NCBI GenBank assembly: GCA_017626055.1
Contig: JAGAJM010000014.1
Span: 82,523-146,522, forward strand
Direction: 5' to 3'
Length of the DNA: 64,000 nucleotides
Origin: a bacterium
GTDB lineage: Bacteria; Cyanobacteriota; Vampirovibrionia; Gastranaerophilales; Gastranaerophilaceae
The stretch's first letter is position 1. Each line of letters begins with the position of its first letter. The notes beneath the pieces are model-generated. The model had not been told where the DNA came from and did no database searches. It was given only the letters and a program-made list of their open reading frames with translations. Both the position numbers and the translations under genes were made by a program. Below, piece by piece: positions 47,397-55,537 of the stretch.

Positions 47397-47592
47397 GCTA
47401 ACACCCATTATTTTTTGAAAATTTTTCACATTTTTCTTAACAAAAATTTACAGGGGTAAATATACATAGCCGAACATTTGATTATACTTGATTTTGAGTG
47501 TCAATCGTTCTTGAGAAGAAATTCAAAACATTGCATAAATAAAGGGTTTCATACATCTAACCCCAAACCCTTGTGTAGTCAAATATTCACAC
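47397..47592. other. AT-rich intergenic region between divergent rpoB and pgeF
   Basis: No gene recognised on either strand. A short inverted pair (AAGGGTTTC ... AACCCTTG region near 47541-47572) could form a weak hairpin. Nothing else is supported. Confidence 0.4.
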
Positions 47593-47627
47593 TTCACATA
47601 TCAAAAATCTAATGTTATAATTATCTT
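47593..47627 (+). promoter_or_regulatory. Leaderless promoter of pgeF
   Basis: TTCACA (47593-47598), 17-bp spacer, extended TGT-TATAAT (-10 at 47616-47621), 6 bases, ATG 47628. Confidence 0.78.
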
Positions 47628-48362
47628 ATGTTTTATTTTGAAAATATCAACGGGAAAAGAATTTTAAAATCAGATTTTATAAAAGATGTTGAAGCGTTTT
47701 TTACAACCAGAGATTTATGCCTTTGTGACAAAGAAAACGACAAAAATATTGAAATTTTAAATAACAGAGAAATTATCTCAAAACACTTAAAAATAGATAA
47801 AAATAAATTCATTTACCCCGAGCAAACACATAGCGCAAATATAGATATAGCAATAGAAACACGCCAAGATTATCCAGATTGTGATGCATTAATTTTAACC
47901 AAAAAAAATCTTGGAATTTTCTTAAATTTTGCAGATTGCACCCCGATAATTTTATACGATAAAATCCAAAATATTGGAGCAATTGCTCATGCCGGTTGGC
48001 GTGGAACGGCTCAAAAAATTGCACCATTAACTGCGCAAAAATTAGTTGAAAATTTTAATTCAAAAATAGAAAATATTATCGCAATAATTGGGCCTGCAAT
48101 TGGTTTCTGTTGCTACAATGTAGGTCAAGAAGTTTATGAAAAATTATCCAAAACTGTTTCAAATTTTGAGGGACTTTTTGAGATAAGAAATGGCGAAATT
48201 TTTGTTGATTTAAAAGAGATAAATAAACGCCAACTTGAAGAAATAGGAATACAAAAAATCGACGTGTGTCCTTATTGCACAGTTCACAATAACGATTTAT
48301 TCTATTCATACAGAAATGAAAGCGGGACAGGTAAAAGACACAGTGCAGTGTTAAGATTATAA
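47628..48362 (+). CDS. pgeF: Multicopper polyphenol oxidase-like / purine nucleoside phosphorylase YfiH (PgeF)
   Basis: 244 residues of the YfiH/DUF152 family. Metal-site motifs are in place: PEQTHSANI (His), NFADCTPIILYD (Cys) and AHAGWRGTAQKI (His). Homologues edit peptidoglycan precursors (removing wrongly added L-Ser) and show purine nucleoside phosphorylase/adenosine deaminase activity. Leaderless. The stop codon abuts a G/C-rich repeat. Confidence 0.92.
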   Translation: MFYFENINGKRILKSDFIKDVEAFFTTRDLCLCDKENDKNIEILNNREIISKHLKIDKNKFIYPEQTHSANIDIAIETRQDYPDCDALILTKKNLGIFLNFADCTPIILYDKIQNIGAIAHAGWRGTAQKIAPLTAQKLVENFNSKIENIIAIIGPAIGFCCYNVGQEVYEKLSKTVSNFEGLFEIRNGEIFVDLKEINKRQLEEIGIQKIDVCPYCTVHNNDLFYSYRNESGTGKRHSAVLRL

Positions 48363-48395
48363 CCCTATCCCCACCCCTCTCCCTGAGAGAGGGAA
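48363..48395. repeat. Solo copy of the DUF559-cassette end repeat
   Basis: CCCCTCTCCCTGAGAGAGGG (48374-48393) matches 18 of 20 bases of the right inverted repeat of the cassette at 37 kb, preceded by CCCTATCCCCA like the CCCTCTCCCTA there. It starts immediately after the pgeF stop. No DUF559 gene is present here. Confidence 0.75.
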
Positions 48396-48409
48396 TTTGA
48401 AAGGATATT

Positions 48410-48616
48410 ATGCAAAAAATTGAAATCGGAAAAACTTACAAACACTACAAAGGGAATGTTTATAAAATCATTGCACTTGCAAAACATTCTGAAAATCTAG
48501 AAGATATGATTGTTTATCAAGCAATCAAAGATGGTAAAACTTGGGTCAGACCAGCTTCAATGTGGAATGATAAAATTGATGAAGATGGGACTTTGAGATT
48601 TACCCTACTAAATTAG
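48410..48616 (+). CDS. DUF1653 family protein, 68 aa
   Basis: Matches the DUF1653 pattern: IGKTYKHYKGNVYKIIALAK, then HSENLEDMIVYQAI and WVRPASMWNDKI...RFTLL. Small beta-rich cytosolic protein of unknown function, common in bacteria. GAAAGGAT lies 5 bases upstream of the ATG. Confidence 0.9.
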   Translation: MQKIEIGKTYKHYKGNVYKIIALAKHSENLEDMIVYQAIKDGKTWVRPASMWNDKIDEDGTLRFTLLN

Positions 48617-48662
48617 ATTTTTAGGTAATGTTATTTACTAAAAAAACACCAAAAATACCATT

Positions 48663-49046
48663 ATGAATCTTTGGTATCAGACATTAACTAAACCACCTCT
48701 AACCCCTCCAGCATCATACTTTCCAATTGCTTGGGGAATACTTTATACTTTGATGACAATTGCATTTTTTATTGTTTTATCAAAACCTCATACTCAAGAA
48801 AAATATATCGCCGTTAATCTATTCTTATTTCAACTTGTACTAAATTTCACTTGGAGTTATGTATTCTTTGAAATGGAATCAATTATATTAGGCTTGATAG
48901 ATGTATTTTTATTATTAATCCTTTTATCATTTACTATTTATTATTTTTTCAAAGTATCTAAACTTGCAGGAATATTATTGATCCCATATCTTTTACAGGT
49001 AATCTTTGCACTATATCTCAATTTTGGGTTTGCAATATTAAATTAA
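48663..49046 (+). CDS. tspO: TspO/MBR family tryptophan-rich sensory protein
   Basis: 127 residues with five transmembrane helices. Typical motifs KPPLTPPASYFPIAWGILYT and LFQLVLNFTWSYVFFEME (the conserved N-x-x-W-S). TspO proteins bind or break down tetrapyrroles and act in stress sensing. It is slightly short at the N-terminus compared with the usual 150-160 residues. No clear SD; 46 bases after the DUF1653 gene. Confidence 0.9.
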   Translation: MNLWYQTLTKPPLTPPASYFPIAWGILYTLMTIAFFIVLSKPHTQEKYIAVNLFLFQLVLNFTWSYVFFEMESIILGLIDVFLLLILLSFTIYYFFKVSKLAGILLIPYLLQVIFALYLNFGFAILN

Positions 49047-49130
49047 ATTTGTATATTTTTGTAATAAAATTTTAAAAAATAAGCAAAATCTTCCATGTTT
49101 TGGTTTAATAAAAGCAGGAAGGAAATGTGT

Positions 49131-49475
49131 ATGAAAAAGTTTTTACTTATAATCCTAGCGATTTTTTTAACAAATATATCTGCATTTGCCATAGATTATA
49201 ATAACCAAAAATATGGTATATATGCACCTAATGGTTGCCAAGAATGTCGCAGAGTGAGAAAAAGATTTGCAAAACCTCTTACAAGATTTGCCCAACCGAG
49301 ACCAAGACAAAAAACTGGATACTACAAAACTAAAATGAATACACGTTATCCAAAACCTATCCACAAAACAACTGTACAAGCATCCAGATTTAACAAAAAT
49401 TATACTATTGTACAAGGTAAAAAAACGACTTGTAATGGTATAACTTACTATGGTCCAAATAATGTTTGCAAATAA
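49131..49475 (+). CDS. Secreted protein with C-terminal TCNGITYY-NN-C motif, 114 aa (paralogue A)
   Basis: Not recognised. Signal peptide MKKFLLIILAIFLTNISAFA. Mature part: a CQEC pair, a strongly basic Arg/Pro/Lys middle (RKRFAKPLTRFAQPRPRQKT) and a C-terminal TTCNGITYYGPNNVCK. That C-terminal motif recurs in the next gene and probably forms a disulfide loop. ATG 49131 has AGGAAGGAAA about 6 bases upstream; an earlier in-frame ATG at 49095 is rejected because it adds a charged stretch before the signal. Confidence 0.7.
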   Translation: MKKFLLIILAIFLTNISAFAIDYNNQKYGIYAPNGCQECRRVRKRFAKPLTRFAQPRPRQKTGYYKTKMNTRYPKPIHKTTVQASRFNKNYTIVQGKKTTCNGITYYGPNNVCK

Positions 49476-49542
49476 ATGAACATTTTTAAATCCAAATCGT
49501 TTAATAAATATACACTAGCGAAAATAAAGGTTTGGAGGTAAA

Positions 49543-49956
49543 ATGAAAAAGTTTTTGTTGACATTAATGGTTTTAGGAATTACATCATCTAGTAGTGCGT
49601 TTGGTTATTATGAAGTTAAGTACATGGAAACTGGTGCTGTTAAAAATTTTACACCAGTAGCTTTTGGCTCTAATGCCCCTTGGTTACCAGGAAATAGAGA
49701 AATGAAAGCTCAAAGAGCTCGTGCAGTTCGTCGTTACAATGCCGAAACTGAAGCTATCAAAAATATGTACAGACCCAATATTAACTTAAATATCAATACA
49801 AATAACAATAATAAAATGCAAAAAACAGAAGGATTAACCGCAGTAGAAGATAACAATCTTTCTACAATATCACCTAAGGTTACACCAAAAAAATTCACAT
49901 CAGCAACTTGTAATGGTATTACATACTATTCTGAAAACAATCCTTGCTCTCTATAA
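49543..49956 (+). CDS. Secreted protein with C-terminal TCNGITYY-NN-C motif, 137 aa (paralogue B)
   Basis: Not recognised. Signal peptide MKKFLLTLMVLGITSSSSAF. The middle differs from paralogue A (MKAQRARAVRRYNAETEAIK, then an Asn-rich stretch NINLNINTNNNNK), but the end, ATCNGITYYSENNPCSL, is the same motif. TTGGAGGT lies 4-5 bases upstream. Arranged in tandem with paralogue A, 67 bases apart. Confidence 0.7.
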   Translation: MKKFLLTLMVLGITSSSSAFGYYEVKYMETGAVKNFTPVAFGSNAPWLPGNREMKAQRARAVRRYNAETEAIKNMYRPNINLNINTNNNNKMQKTEGLTAVEDNNLSTISPKVTPKKFTSATCNGITYYSENNPCSL

Positions 49957-49976
49957 TTAGAAATTTGTTTAATTAT

Positions 49977-50011
49977 TTGTCCCATTTCGAAATTTGTCAT
50001 ATAATAACCAT
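49977..50011 (+). promoter_or_regulatory. Leaderless promoter of the SGNH hydrolase gene
   Basis: TTGTCC (49977-49982), 17-bp spacer, TATAAT (50000-50005), 6 bases, ATG 50012. An in-frame ATG at 49994 lies upstream of the -10 and is rejected. Confidence 0.78.
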
Positions 50012-50647
50012 ATGAAAAAATTATTGTGTTATGGCGATTCAAATACTTACGGATTCATCCCAAAGACTTGTGGCAGATATGAAAAATCTGAACGTTGGTC
50101 TGGGATACTATCTGAACTTCTACCTTATTATGAAGTTATAGAAGAAGGGATGAACAACCGCACAGGATTTTTTAAGAACCCAGAAGGCTTGAAACAAAGC
50201 GGTGGGGAATATTTCCCTGTGTATTTGCAAAACCATAAAGATATAGATATTTGTATTTTGGCGATTGGTACAAATGATGCACAAATCTTTTATAATCTTG
50301 ATGAAACAACTATTAGAACTGGATTACAAAAATATATAGATTTAATACATAAAACAAATTTGAGAACAGAAATTGTAATTATTCCACCAGTTAAAATTAT
50401 GCCATACATTTTAGATAGTGGTTTTTCTATGATGTTTGACCAAGAGTCAATAAAAAGAAATCACAACACACTTTCTGTTTTTGAACAAATCGCAAAAGAA
50501 AATAGTTGTGAATTTTTTGATATAAACGAAATAGTAACTCCTTCAGAAGCTGATGGGCTTCATTACACTAAAGAATCACACAAAATCATCGCTCAACATT
50601 TAGCGGAATTTGTGAAAACTATTTCTGTCCTGCCAAGGATACTTTAA
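50012..50647 (+). CDS. SGNH-fold hydrolase (GDSL esterase/lipase family)
   Basis: 211 residues. Block I CYGDSNTYGF (nucleophile Ser), Gly block RTGF, block III LAIGTNDAQ (Asn oxyanion), and block V SEADGLHYTKESHK (Asp/His). No signal peptide, so cytoplasmic. Similar enzymes deacylate carbohydrates or lipids; the substrate here is unknown. Leaderless. The last 29 bases overlap the convergent membrane protein gene. Confidence 0.9.
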   Translation: MKKLLCYGDSNTYGFIPKTCGRYEKSERWSGILSELLPYYEVIEEGMNNRTGFFKNPEGLKQSGGEYFPVYLQNHKDIDICILAIGTNDAQIFYNLDETTIRTGLQKYIDLIHKTNLRTEIVIIPPVKIMPYILDSGFSMMFDQESIKRNHNTLSVFEQIAKENSCEFFDINEIVTPSEADGLHYTKESHKIIAQHLAEFVKTISVLPRIL

Positions 50648-52016
50648 ACCCTTGAAATGCAGGACTTAATTTGACAAAATCTTGAGGTTTTTGCTCTTGA
50701 GTTTGTGTTGCAGCGGCTTTTTGTTGTTGATTATATCTATATTTTGTCCAAACCCTAGAAACTGCACTCAAAACAAATCCCATTGTTACCAAACTAAATA
50801 AATATGGAACTCCTGTAATTATAGCTTTTTGTTTAATAAGTTTTGCTAATTCTTCATCAACAGAAGTTTTATTTAATTTTGAAAGTTTTTCAGCAATCTT
50901 TGGTAATTCTTTTCTTGTCGGAACATTTTCAATTACGCCTTTTGCATTACGCTTGATAAGTTCTGGAAATTTACCCTTGTCTGCCAAAACTTTTTTGAAT
51001 CCAGCATCTAAAATTGCTGAACCAAAAATTGTGTAAAGTACAACAAGCGGAACTCTTGTCCAAACTTCATAAAAATCTAATTTGCCTCTTTCTTTTGCCG
51101 CACTAGAGTACCCGAACAAACCTGTAATACAAGTCACAGCTAATTGACCTTTACTTAGAGATAACTTACCATTATTATTCACAAAATCTAATTTTAAATA
51201 ATCTTTCAAGAAATTATCTGTTTTTTCTGATTTCAAACCAACTTTGTGTAAAAGTTTTGAAATCTGTTCACCTGGCTCTAATAGAGCTTCAGAAAATTTC
51301 AAGGCAGCTTTTGATTTGTGGCCAAATCTTGCAAGTGCTAAACCTGCACCAATCCCAGCAACAGACAATGCTGCCATTTTCTTCAAAACTGATTTTGAAT
51401 GAGTTTCTACTCGATTTTGTTGTTCTAAATTTTCAGTTTTTTCTTTGCTTAAATTCGCAACATTATTAAAATCACTTACTTTAAAAACTTTTAAAGTAAA
51501 TAGATTTTTCGCAAAACCTAAAGCATATTCTAAAGCTGGAACAGTAATACATGCCAACACAACACCTGCTTTTGTTGCAGTTAAATTCTTTTTCAAATTT
51601 TTATCAATAACTTTTGATGCTTTAATTTCATCTAAACTTTGAGGAAGATTTTTTACCACAGTATCTTTAATATTTTTTGGCTGAACAGATTTAAATAATT
51701 TATTTCTAAATAAATGTTCTCCAAAAAATGGGGCAGCAAAATAGAAAATACCAGATTCTAAAAACTCTAAAAACGTAAACTCGCTAAAATCAATAAAACT
51801 TCTTGATAATACTGCCTTTGGAAACCAATTTGTTAATGTTCCTTGGATAAATCTTGTTGAAGATAAATTCTCTTGAGATTTCAAAAAACCATCGAGAAAC
51901 TTTGTCCCTTTAGTAAATTGTTGCGGCGTAGCCTGAAATGACAAACTACTATTATTCGTCTGGCGTATGAAATTTTTGTTTTTAAAGTTTATATTATTAT
52001 CAATACTTGGTATCAT
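50619..52016 (-). CDS. Large hypothetical membrane protein, 465 aa
   Basis: Not recognised. N-terminal polar segment includes NSSLSFQATPQ; several hydrophobic segments follow (FLESGIFYFAAPFFGEHLF, AGVVLACITVPALEYALGFA, MAALSVAGIGAGLALARFG, LVVLYTIFGSAILDAGF, VPYLFSLVTMGFVLSAV), then a Gln-rich stretch and PAFQGFKVSLAGQK. AGGGGA is about 8 bases before the ATG. It probably sits in the inner membrane. The short SFxA/FxG-type end motifs resemble those in two other unknown proteins here. Confidence 0.6.
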   Translation of the reverse strand: MIPSIDNNINFKNKNFIRQTNNSSLSFQATPQQFTKGTKFLDGFLKSQENLSSTRFIQGTLTNWFPKAVLSRSFIDFSEFTFLEFLESGIFYFAAPFFGEHLFRNKLFKSVQPKNIKDTVVKNLPQSLDEIKASKVIDKNLKKNLTATKAGVVLACITVPALEYALGFAKNLFTLKVFKVSDFNNVANLSKEKTENLEQQNRVETHSKSVLKKMAALSVAGIGAGLALARFGHKSKAALKFSEALLEPGEQISKLLHKVGLKSEKTDNFLKDYLKLDFVNNNGKLSLSKGQLAVTCITGLFGYSSAAKERGKLDFYEVWTRVPLVVLYTIFGSAILDAGFKKVLADKGKFPELIKRNAKGVIENVPTRKELPKIAEKLSKLNKTSVDEELAKLIKQKAIITGVPYLFSLVTMGFVLSAVSRVWTKYRYNQQQKAAATQTQEQKPQDFVKLSPAFQGFKVSLAGQK

Positions 52017-52049
52017 TCTTCTTTTCCCCTATCTATTTATATTTCTAAC

Positions 52050-52082
52050 TAAAAAGACCACCCTTGGCAGGTGGTCTTTTGT
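52050..52082 (-). terminator. Terminator of the Met-rich micropeptide gene
   Basis: AAAAGACCACC / GGTGGTCTTTT stem with an 8-base loop; T-rich tail on the minus strand. Confidence 0.88.
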
Positions 52083-52098
52083 TTATTTGCTATCTTTA

Positions 52099-52185
52099 TT
52101 AACACATTCGATTTGCAACAAAATGACCACCTAAACTTAGGCTTTGCATCATCATCATTTGCATCATCATAGTGTTGTTTTTCAT
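52099..52185 (-). CDS. 28-residue Met-rich micropeptide
   Basis: A short frame reads MKNNTMMMQMMMMQSLSLGG then HFVANRMC. Nine of 28 residues are Met, encoded by runs of ATG (CAT repeats on the plus strand). It has its own promoter (TTGACA, 17 bp, TAGTAT), an AAAGGAT ribosome site about 11 bases upstream and a strong terminator 17 bases after the stop. Not recognised. Clustered Met plus His and Cys could bind Cu(I), or the whole unit could instead be a small regulatory RNA. Confidence 0.45.
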   Translation of the reverse strand: MKNNTMMMQMMMMQSLSLGGHFVANRMC

Positions 52186-52211
52186 ACTAATCGTAAATCC
52201 TTTTCAATCCA

Positions 52212-52240
52212 ATACTACAACAATAGAAAATTATTGTCAA
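52212..52240 (-). promoter_or_regulatory. Promoter of the Met-rich micropeptide unit
   Basis: On the minus strand, perfect TTGACA (52235-52240), 17-bp spacer, TAGTAT (52212-52217). Predicted start near 52205, giving a leader of about 20 bases. Confidence 0.65.
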
Positions 52241-52266
52241 TTATACAATTAATAATAATTAATATA

Positions 52267-52659
52267 TTATAACTGTTTTCCGTGAACAACTTCTTCTGCT
52301 AATAATTGTCTAGCTAGATCTAAAGCATTTGATAGGGTATAATCTTGAACTTTTGAAAATATTTCATCGTGTTTAAAGATATCAATCATTTCATAACCTT
52401 GAGCAGTCATTCTGTAATCAGCATCAACAATACTATATTCACCGCCCACACAATGAACAAATCCAAATGGGTATTTTGTATAAAAAGACTCTATTAAACC
52501 TTTATCGCCTAGAATAAGAATATGTCCCATGAATTTACGCTCTAATGCTCTGCCTTTAATCCCAAGTTTTTGCATCAAAGTATGTGAACTAATAACATAA
52601 TCCTCATGATCTTGCATTGCTAAAAATATTTCTCTTACAAAATTTCTATCAATTCTCAT
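52267..52659 (-). CDS. Hypothetical protein similar to DUF2513, 130 aa
   Basis: Pattern HEDYVISSHTLMQKLGIKGR, ILILGDKGLIESFYTK and DYRMTAQGYEMIDIFK resembles the DUF2513 family (small winged-helix-like phage and chromosomal proteins, H-x-L-L-x-D-x-G-L-I and RLTxxGHEF). The match is partial. Function unknown. GAGG lies about 8 bases before the ATG. Not part of an obvious prophage. Confidence 0.6.
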   Translation of the reverse strand: MRIDRNFVREIFLAMQDHEDYVISSHTLMQKLGIKGRALERKFMGHILILGDKGLIESFYTKYPFGFVHCVGGEYSIVDADYRMTAQGYEMIDIFKHDEIFSKVQDYTLSNALDLARQLLAEEVVHGKQL

Positions 52660-52728
52660 TATCTAAGCCTCATATAAATCTTCTTAGCTAATTTATAGCA
52701 CTTTTTTTATGAATTTTCAAGCAAAAAT

Positions 52729-54528
52729 CTACACAGTGGCTTCAACCTTGGTAAATTGAGAATCATATAGATGTTTATATACACCATCTTCGATCTGAAT
52801 AAGTTCATTATGATTACCAAGCTCTACCAAGTTACCATCTTTGATAACTGCAATTCTTGTCGCATTTTGAACTGTTGTAAGCCTATGAGCAATTACAAAT
52901 ACTGTTCTGTCTTTCATCAAGTTTTCGATTGCTTGTTGAACGATTTTTTCAGCTTGGTTATCAAGTGCACTTGTCGCTTCATCTAAAATAAGAATAGGTG
53001 CGTTTTTCAAGAAAGCCCTTGCAATACCAATTCTTTGTTTTTGACCACCAGACAATAATACGCCACGTTCTCCAATATATGTATCAAGTCCTTTTTCTAA
53101 ACTTTTTACAAAATCTTCCAAATAAGAATCTCTAATTGCCGCCTGCAATTGTTCTTCTGTCGCTTTTAGATTTCCTATCATAATATTATCTCTGATTGTG
53201 CCAGAGAATAAGAAATTATCTTGAAATACTATTGAAATATTATCTCTCAAAGATTCTAAAGTTATATTTCTTACATCATTTCCATCAATAAACACTCCAC
53301 CTTGTTTAACATCGTAAAAACGTGGGATTAAGTTAACAATTGTACTTTTGCCACCGCCAGAATTGCCAACAAGCGCAAAAGTTTCACCTTTTGGAACATT
53401 AAATGAAACACCTTTTAAAACAGGTTTTCCTTTTTTATATTCAAAATGAACATCTCTAAATTCAACACCATTTTCTAAACCAGTTATTTTAACTGCATCC
53501 GCCTTATCTCTAATAGCTGGAATACCTTCTAACTGTACAATAACACGTTCTAATGCCAACAACGCAGATTGCATACTTTTAGCATTATTACCCAACAATT
53601 TAATTGGAGTATAAAGCATAATTAACGCAGTGATAAACGAAACAAAGTTACCACTTGTGATATGACCTTTGACAATCATATAGCTACCCAAACCGATAAC
53701 TGCAGCAATACCAATTGATACAACAATATGCATCATTGGAGATAACCAACCAGTTTTTTGTGTCATTTTCATACCTAATGAAAATACTGAATCTAAATCT
53801 TTGCTAAAAGTTTTATTCTGGTGATTGTATAAATTATATGCAGTAATAACCTTGTTACCAGCAAATGCTTCATTATATGCAGTAATAATTTTACCAACAG
53901 CACTTTCAGATTTGCTTGTAATAGCAAGAATCATTTGACGCATTTTAGTAAGTGGAACAACTGCGCAAATTAAAACAATAATCGCAATAATTGCCAATTC
54001 CCAAGAGTTGTACAACAATACTGCAATCAACGATAAAGATGAGAAAATTCTTGAAATACCTTGTTTCATATTGTTCAATAAATTACCGCAAGCTGAATCA
54101 ACGTCATTATTAAACAAACGCATAATATCGCCTGAGGTTTTTGTATCAAAGAAAGTTGCATCTTTATGCATCAATTTATCATATAAAGTCTTTTTAAAAT
54201 CAGTTGTTACCTTACCCGCAACCCAAGCATTCATATAAGTTGAAAGGTAATTTAGTAAACCTTGCATAGAAGTAAAACCAACAATTAAAAGAGGAATATA
54301 CCAAGGAGATTGAACAGTTTTATCTACCATTACAATATCCATATAAGGTTTTAAAGATAGAGCAATAACCGCATCCAATGAACCAATCGGAATAGCCAAA
54401 CCTAATGCCAACATAGTTCTGAACCAATATTTTTTAAAATATGGAACAACTTTTACATAATTTTTTATTATGCCATCTTTATCGAATAATTTAAAAATAT
54501 CCTTAATTTTCTGTTTAAATTTATCCAT
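52729..54528 (-). CDS. MsbA-like ABC exporter (fused membrane and ATPase domains)
   Basis: 599 residues: six transmembrane helices in residues 40-330, then an ATPase with Walker A GNSGGGKST, signature LSGGQKQR, Walker B ILILDEATSALD and switch His in VFVIAHRLTT. Half-transporter that works as a homodimer. Position beside galE and the polysaccharide cluster suggests lipid A or lipid-linked glycan flipping, but the class also includes drug and peptide exporters. Starts 10 bases after galE ends. Confidence 0.92.
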   Translation of the reverse strand: MDKFKQKIKDIFKLFDKDGIIKNYVKVVPYFKKYWFRTMLALGLAIPIGSLDAVIALSLKPYMDIVMVDKTVQSPWYIPLLIVGFTSMQGLLNYLSTYMNAWVAGKVTTDFKKTLYDKLMHKDATFFDTKTSGDIMRLFNNDVDSACGNLLNNMKQGISRIFSSLSLIAVLLYNSWELAIIAIIVLICAVVPLTKMRQMILAITSKSESAVGKIITAYNEAFAGNKVITAYNLYNHQNKTFSKDLDSVFSLGMKMTQKTGWLSPMMHIVVSIGIAAVIGLGSYMIVKGHITSGNFVSFITALIMLYTPIKLLGNNAKSMQSALLALERVIVQLEGIPAIRDKADAVKITGLENGVEFRDVHFEYKKGKPVLKGVSFNVPKGETFALVGNSGGGKSTIVNLIPRFYDVKQGGVFIDGNDVRNITLESLRDNISIVFQDNFLFSGTIRDNIMIGNLKATEEQLQAAIRDSYLEDFVKSLEKGLDTYIGERGVLLSGGQKQRIGIARAFLKNAPILILDEATSALDNQAEKIVQQAIENLMKDRTVFVIAHRLTTVQNATRIAVIKDGNLVELGNHNELIQIEDGVYKHLYDSQFTKVEATV

Positions 54529-54538
54529 TATATCCTCT

Positions 54539-55537
54539 TTATTTTGATAATTTCTTTGCCCAATTATACGCTGATAAAATACTATCTTCTAACGTTTTTT
54601 CTGGAACCCAACCTAAAACTTTTTTTGCTTTTTGGTTGTCTGCAACCAATATCGCAGGATCACCTTCTCGTCTTGGTTGAATATCTACTGGGATTTTTTC
54701 ACCTGTAACTTTTTCACAAACTGAAAAAACTTCTTTAACACTATTTCCATTATTTGTCCCAAGATTAAAGAAATTTGTTTCTCCGCCTTTTTCCAAATAA
54801 TCTAGTGCTAAAACATGTGCTTTAGCTAAATCTTCTACATTGATATAATCTCTAACACATGTACCATCTATTGTATCATAATCCGTTCCAAACATCTGGA
54901 AAGTTTTTCCACATCCAAAAGTTGATTTCAAAATATTAGGAATTAAGTGAGTTTCAGGCTCATGCCACTCACCAATTCTTGCTCTATTATCCGCACCTGC
55001 GACATTAAAATATCTCAAACGAACAGATTTTAAATTAAAACTCTTGTCATATTCATCCATTATTTTTTCAATTTTTAATTTTGTTTCACCATATGGATTT
55101 ATAGGTTTTTGAGGATGATTTTCATCTATTGGAGTATAAATCGGCTCACCATAAGTTGCTGCCGTTGAAGAAAATACAATTCTTTTTACTCCATTTTCAA
55201 TCATTGATTTTAACAAATTAACTGTTCCATCAACATTGTTTGAAAAATACTTTTGTGGATTTTTCATTGATTCTGCAACTTGAGAATACGCTGCAAAATG
55301 TACAACTACTTCAATCTCATGTTTTTTAAAAACATTTTGAATATCAGATAAATTTTTCAAATCGCCTTGAATAAAGTCAATAACTTTGCCACTAGCTTGA
55401 ATAGATTTTAAGGTTTCAACAGTTTCAATATGACCAAGCTCTAAGTTATCAAAAATTACAACATCATAACCATTTCCTAACAAGGCTAAAACACAATGAC
55501 TACCAACATAACCAGCACCACCAGTAACTAAAATCAT
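54539..55537 (-). CDS. galE: UDP-glucose 4-epimerase
   Basis: 332 residues, short-chain dehydrogenase fold: NAD-binding VTGGAGYVGSHCVLALL, catalytic SSTAATYGEPIYTP (Ser/Thr) and NPYGETKLKIE (YxxxK), and substrate-region LRYFNVAGADNRARIGEWHE. Interconverts UDP-glucose and UDP-galactose for surface glycans. Start codon overlaps the stop of the Stealth gene by one base (TAATG), so the two are coupled. Confidence 0.94.
   Translation of the reverse strand: MILVTGGAGYVGSHCVLALLGNGYDVVIFDNLELGHIETVETLKSIQASGKVIDFIQGDLKNLSDIQNVFKKHEIEVVVHFAAYSQVAESMKNPQKYFSNNVDGTVNLLKSMIENGVKRIVFSSTAATYGEPIYTPIDENHPQKPINPYGETKLKIEKIMDEYDKSFNLKSVRLRYFNVAGADNRARIGEWHEPETHLIPNILKSTFGCGKTFQMFGTDYDTIDGTCVRDYINVEDLAKAHVLALDYLEKGGETNFFNLGTNNGNSVKEVFSVCEKVTGEKIPVDIQPRREGDPAILVADNQKAKKVLGWVPEKTLEDSILSAYNWAKKLSK

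Noticed and set aside
52099..52185. CAT trinucleotide repeats as a CRISPR or satellite
   Set aside because: Only short runs, no repeat-spacer structure; they are the Met codons of the micropeptide. No CRISPR array or cas gene was seen.
52267..52659. DUF2513-like gene as a prophage marker
   Set aside because: No integrase, terminase, capsid or att-like repeats nearby; a single weak family match is insufficient.
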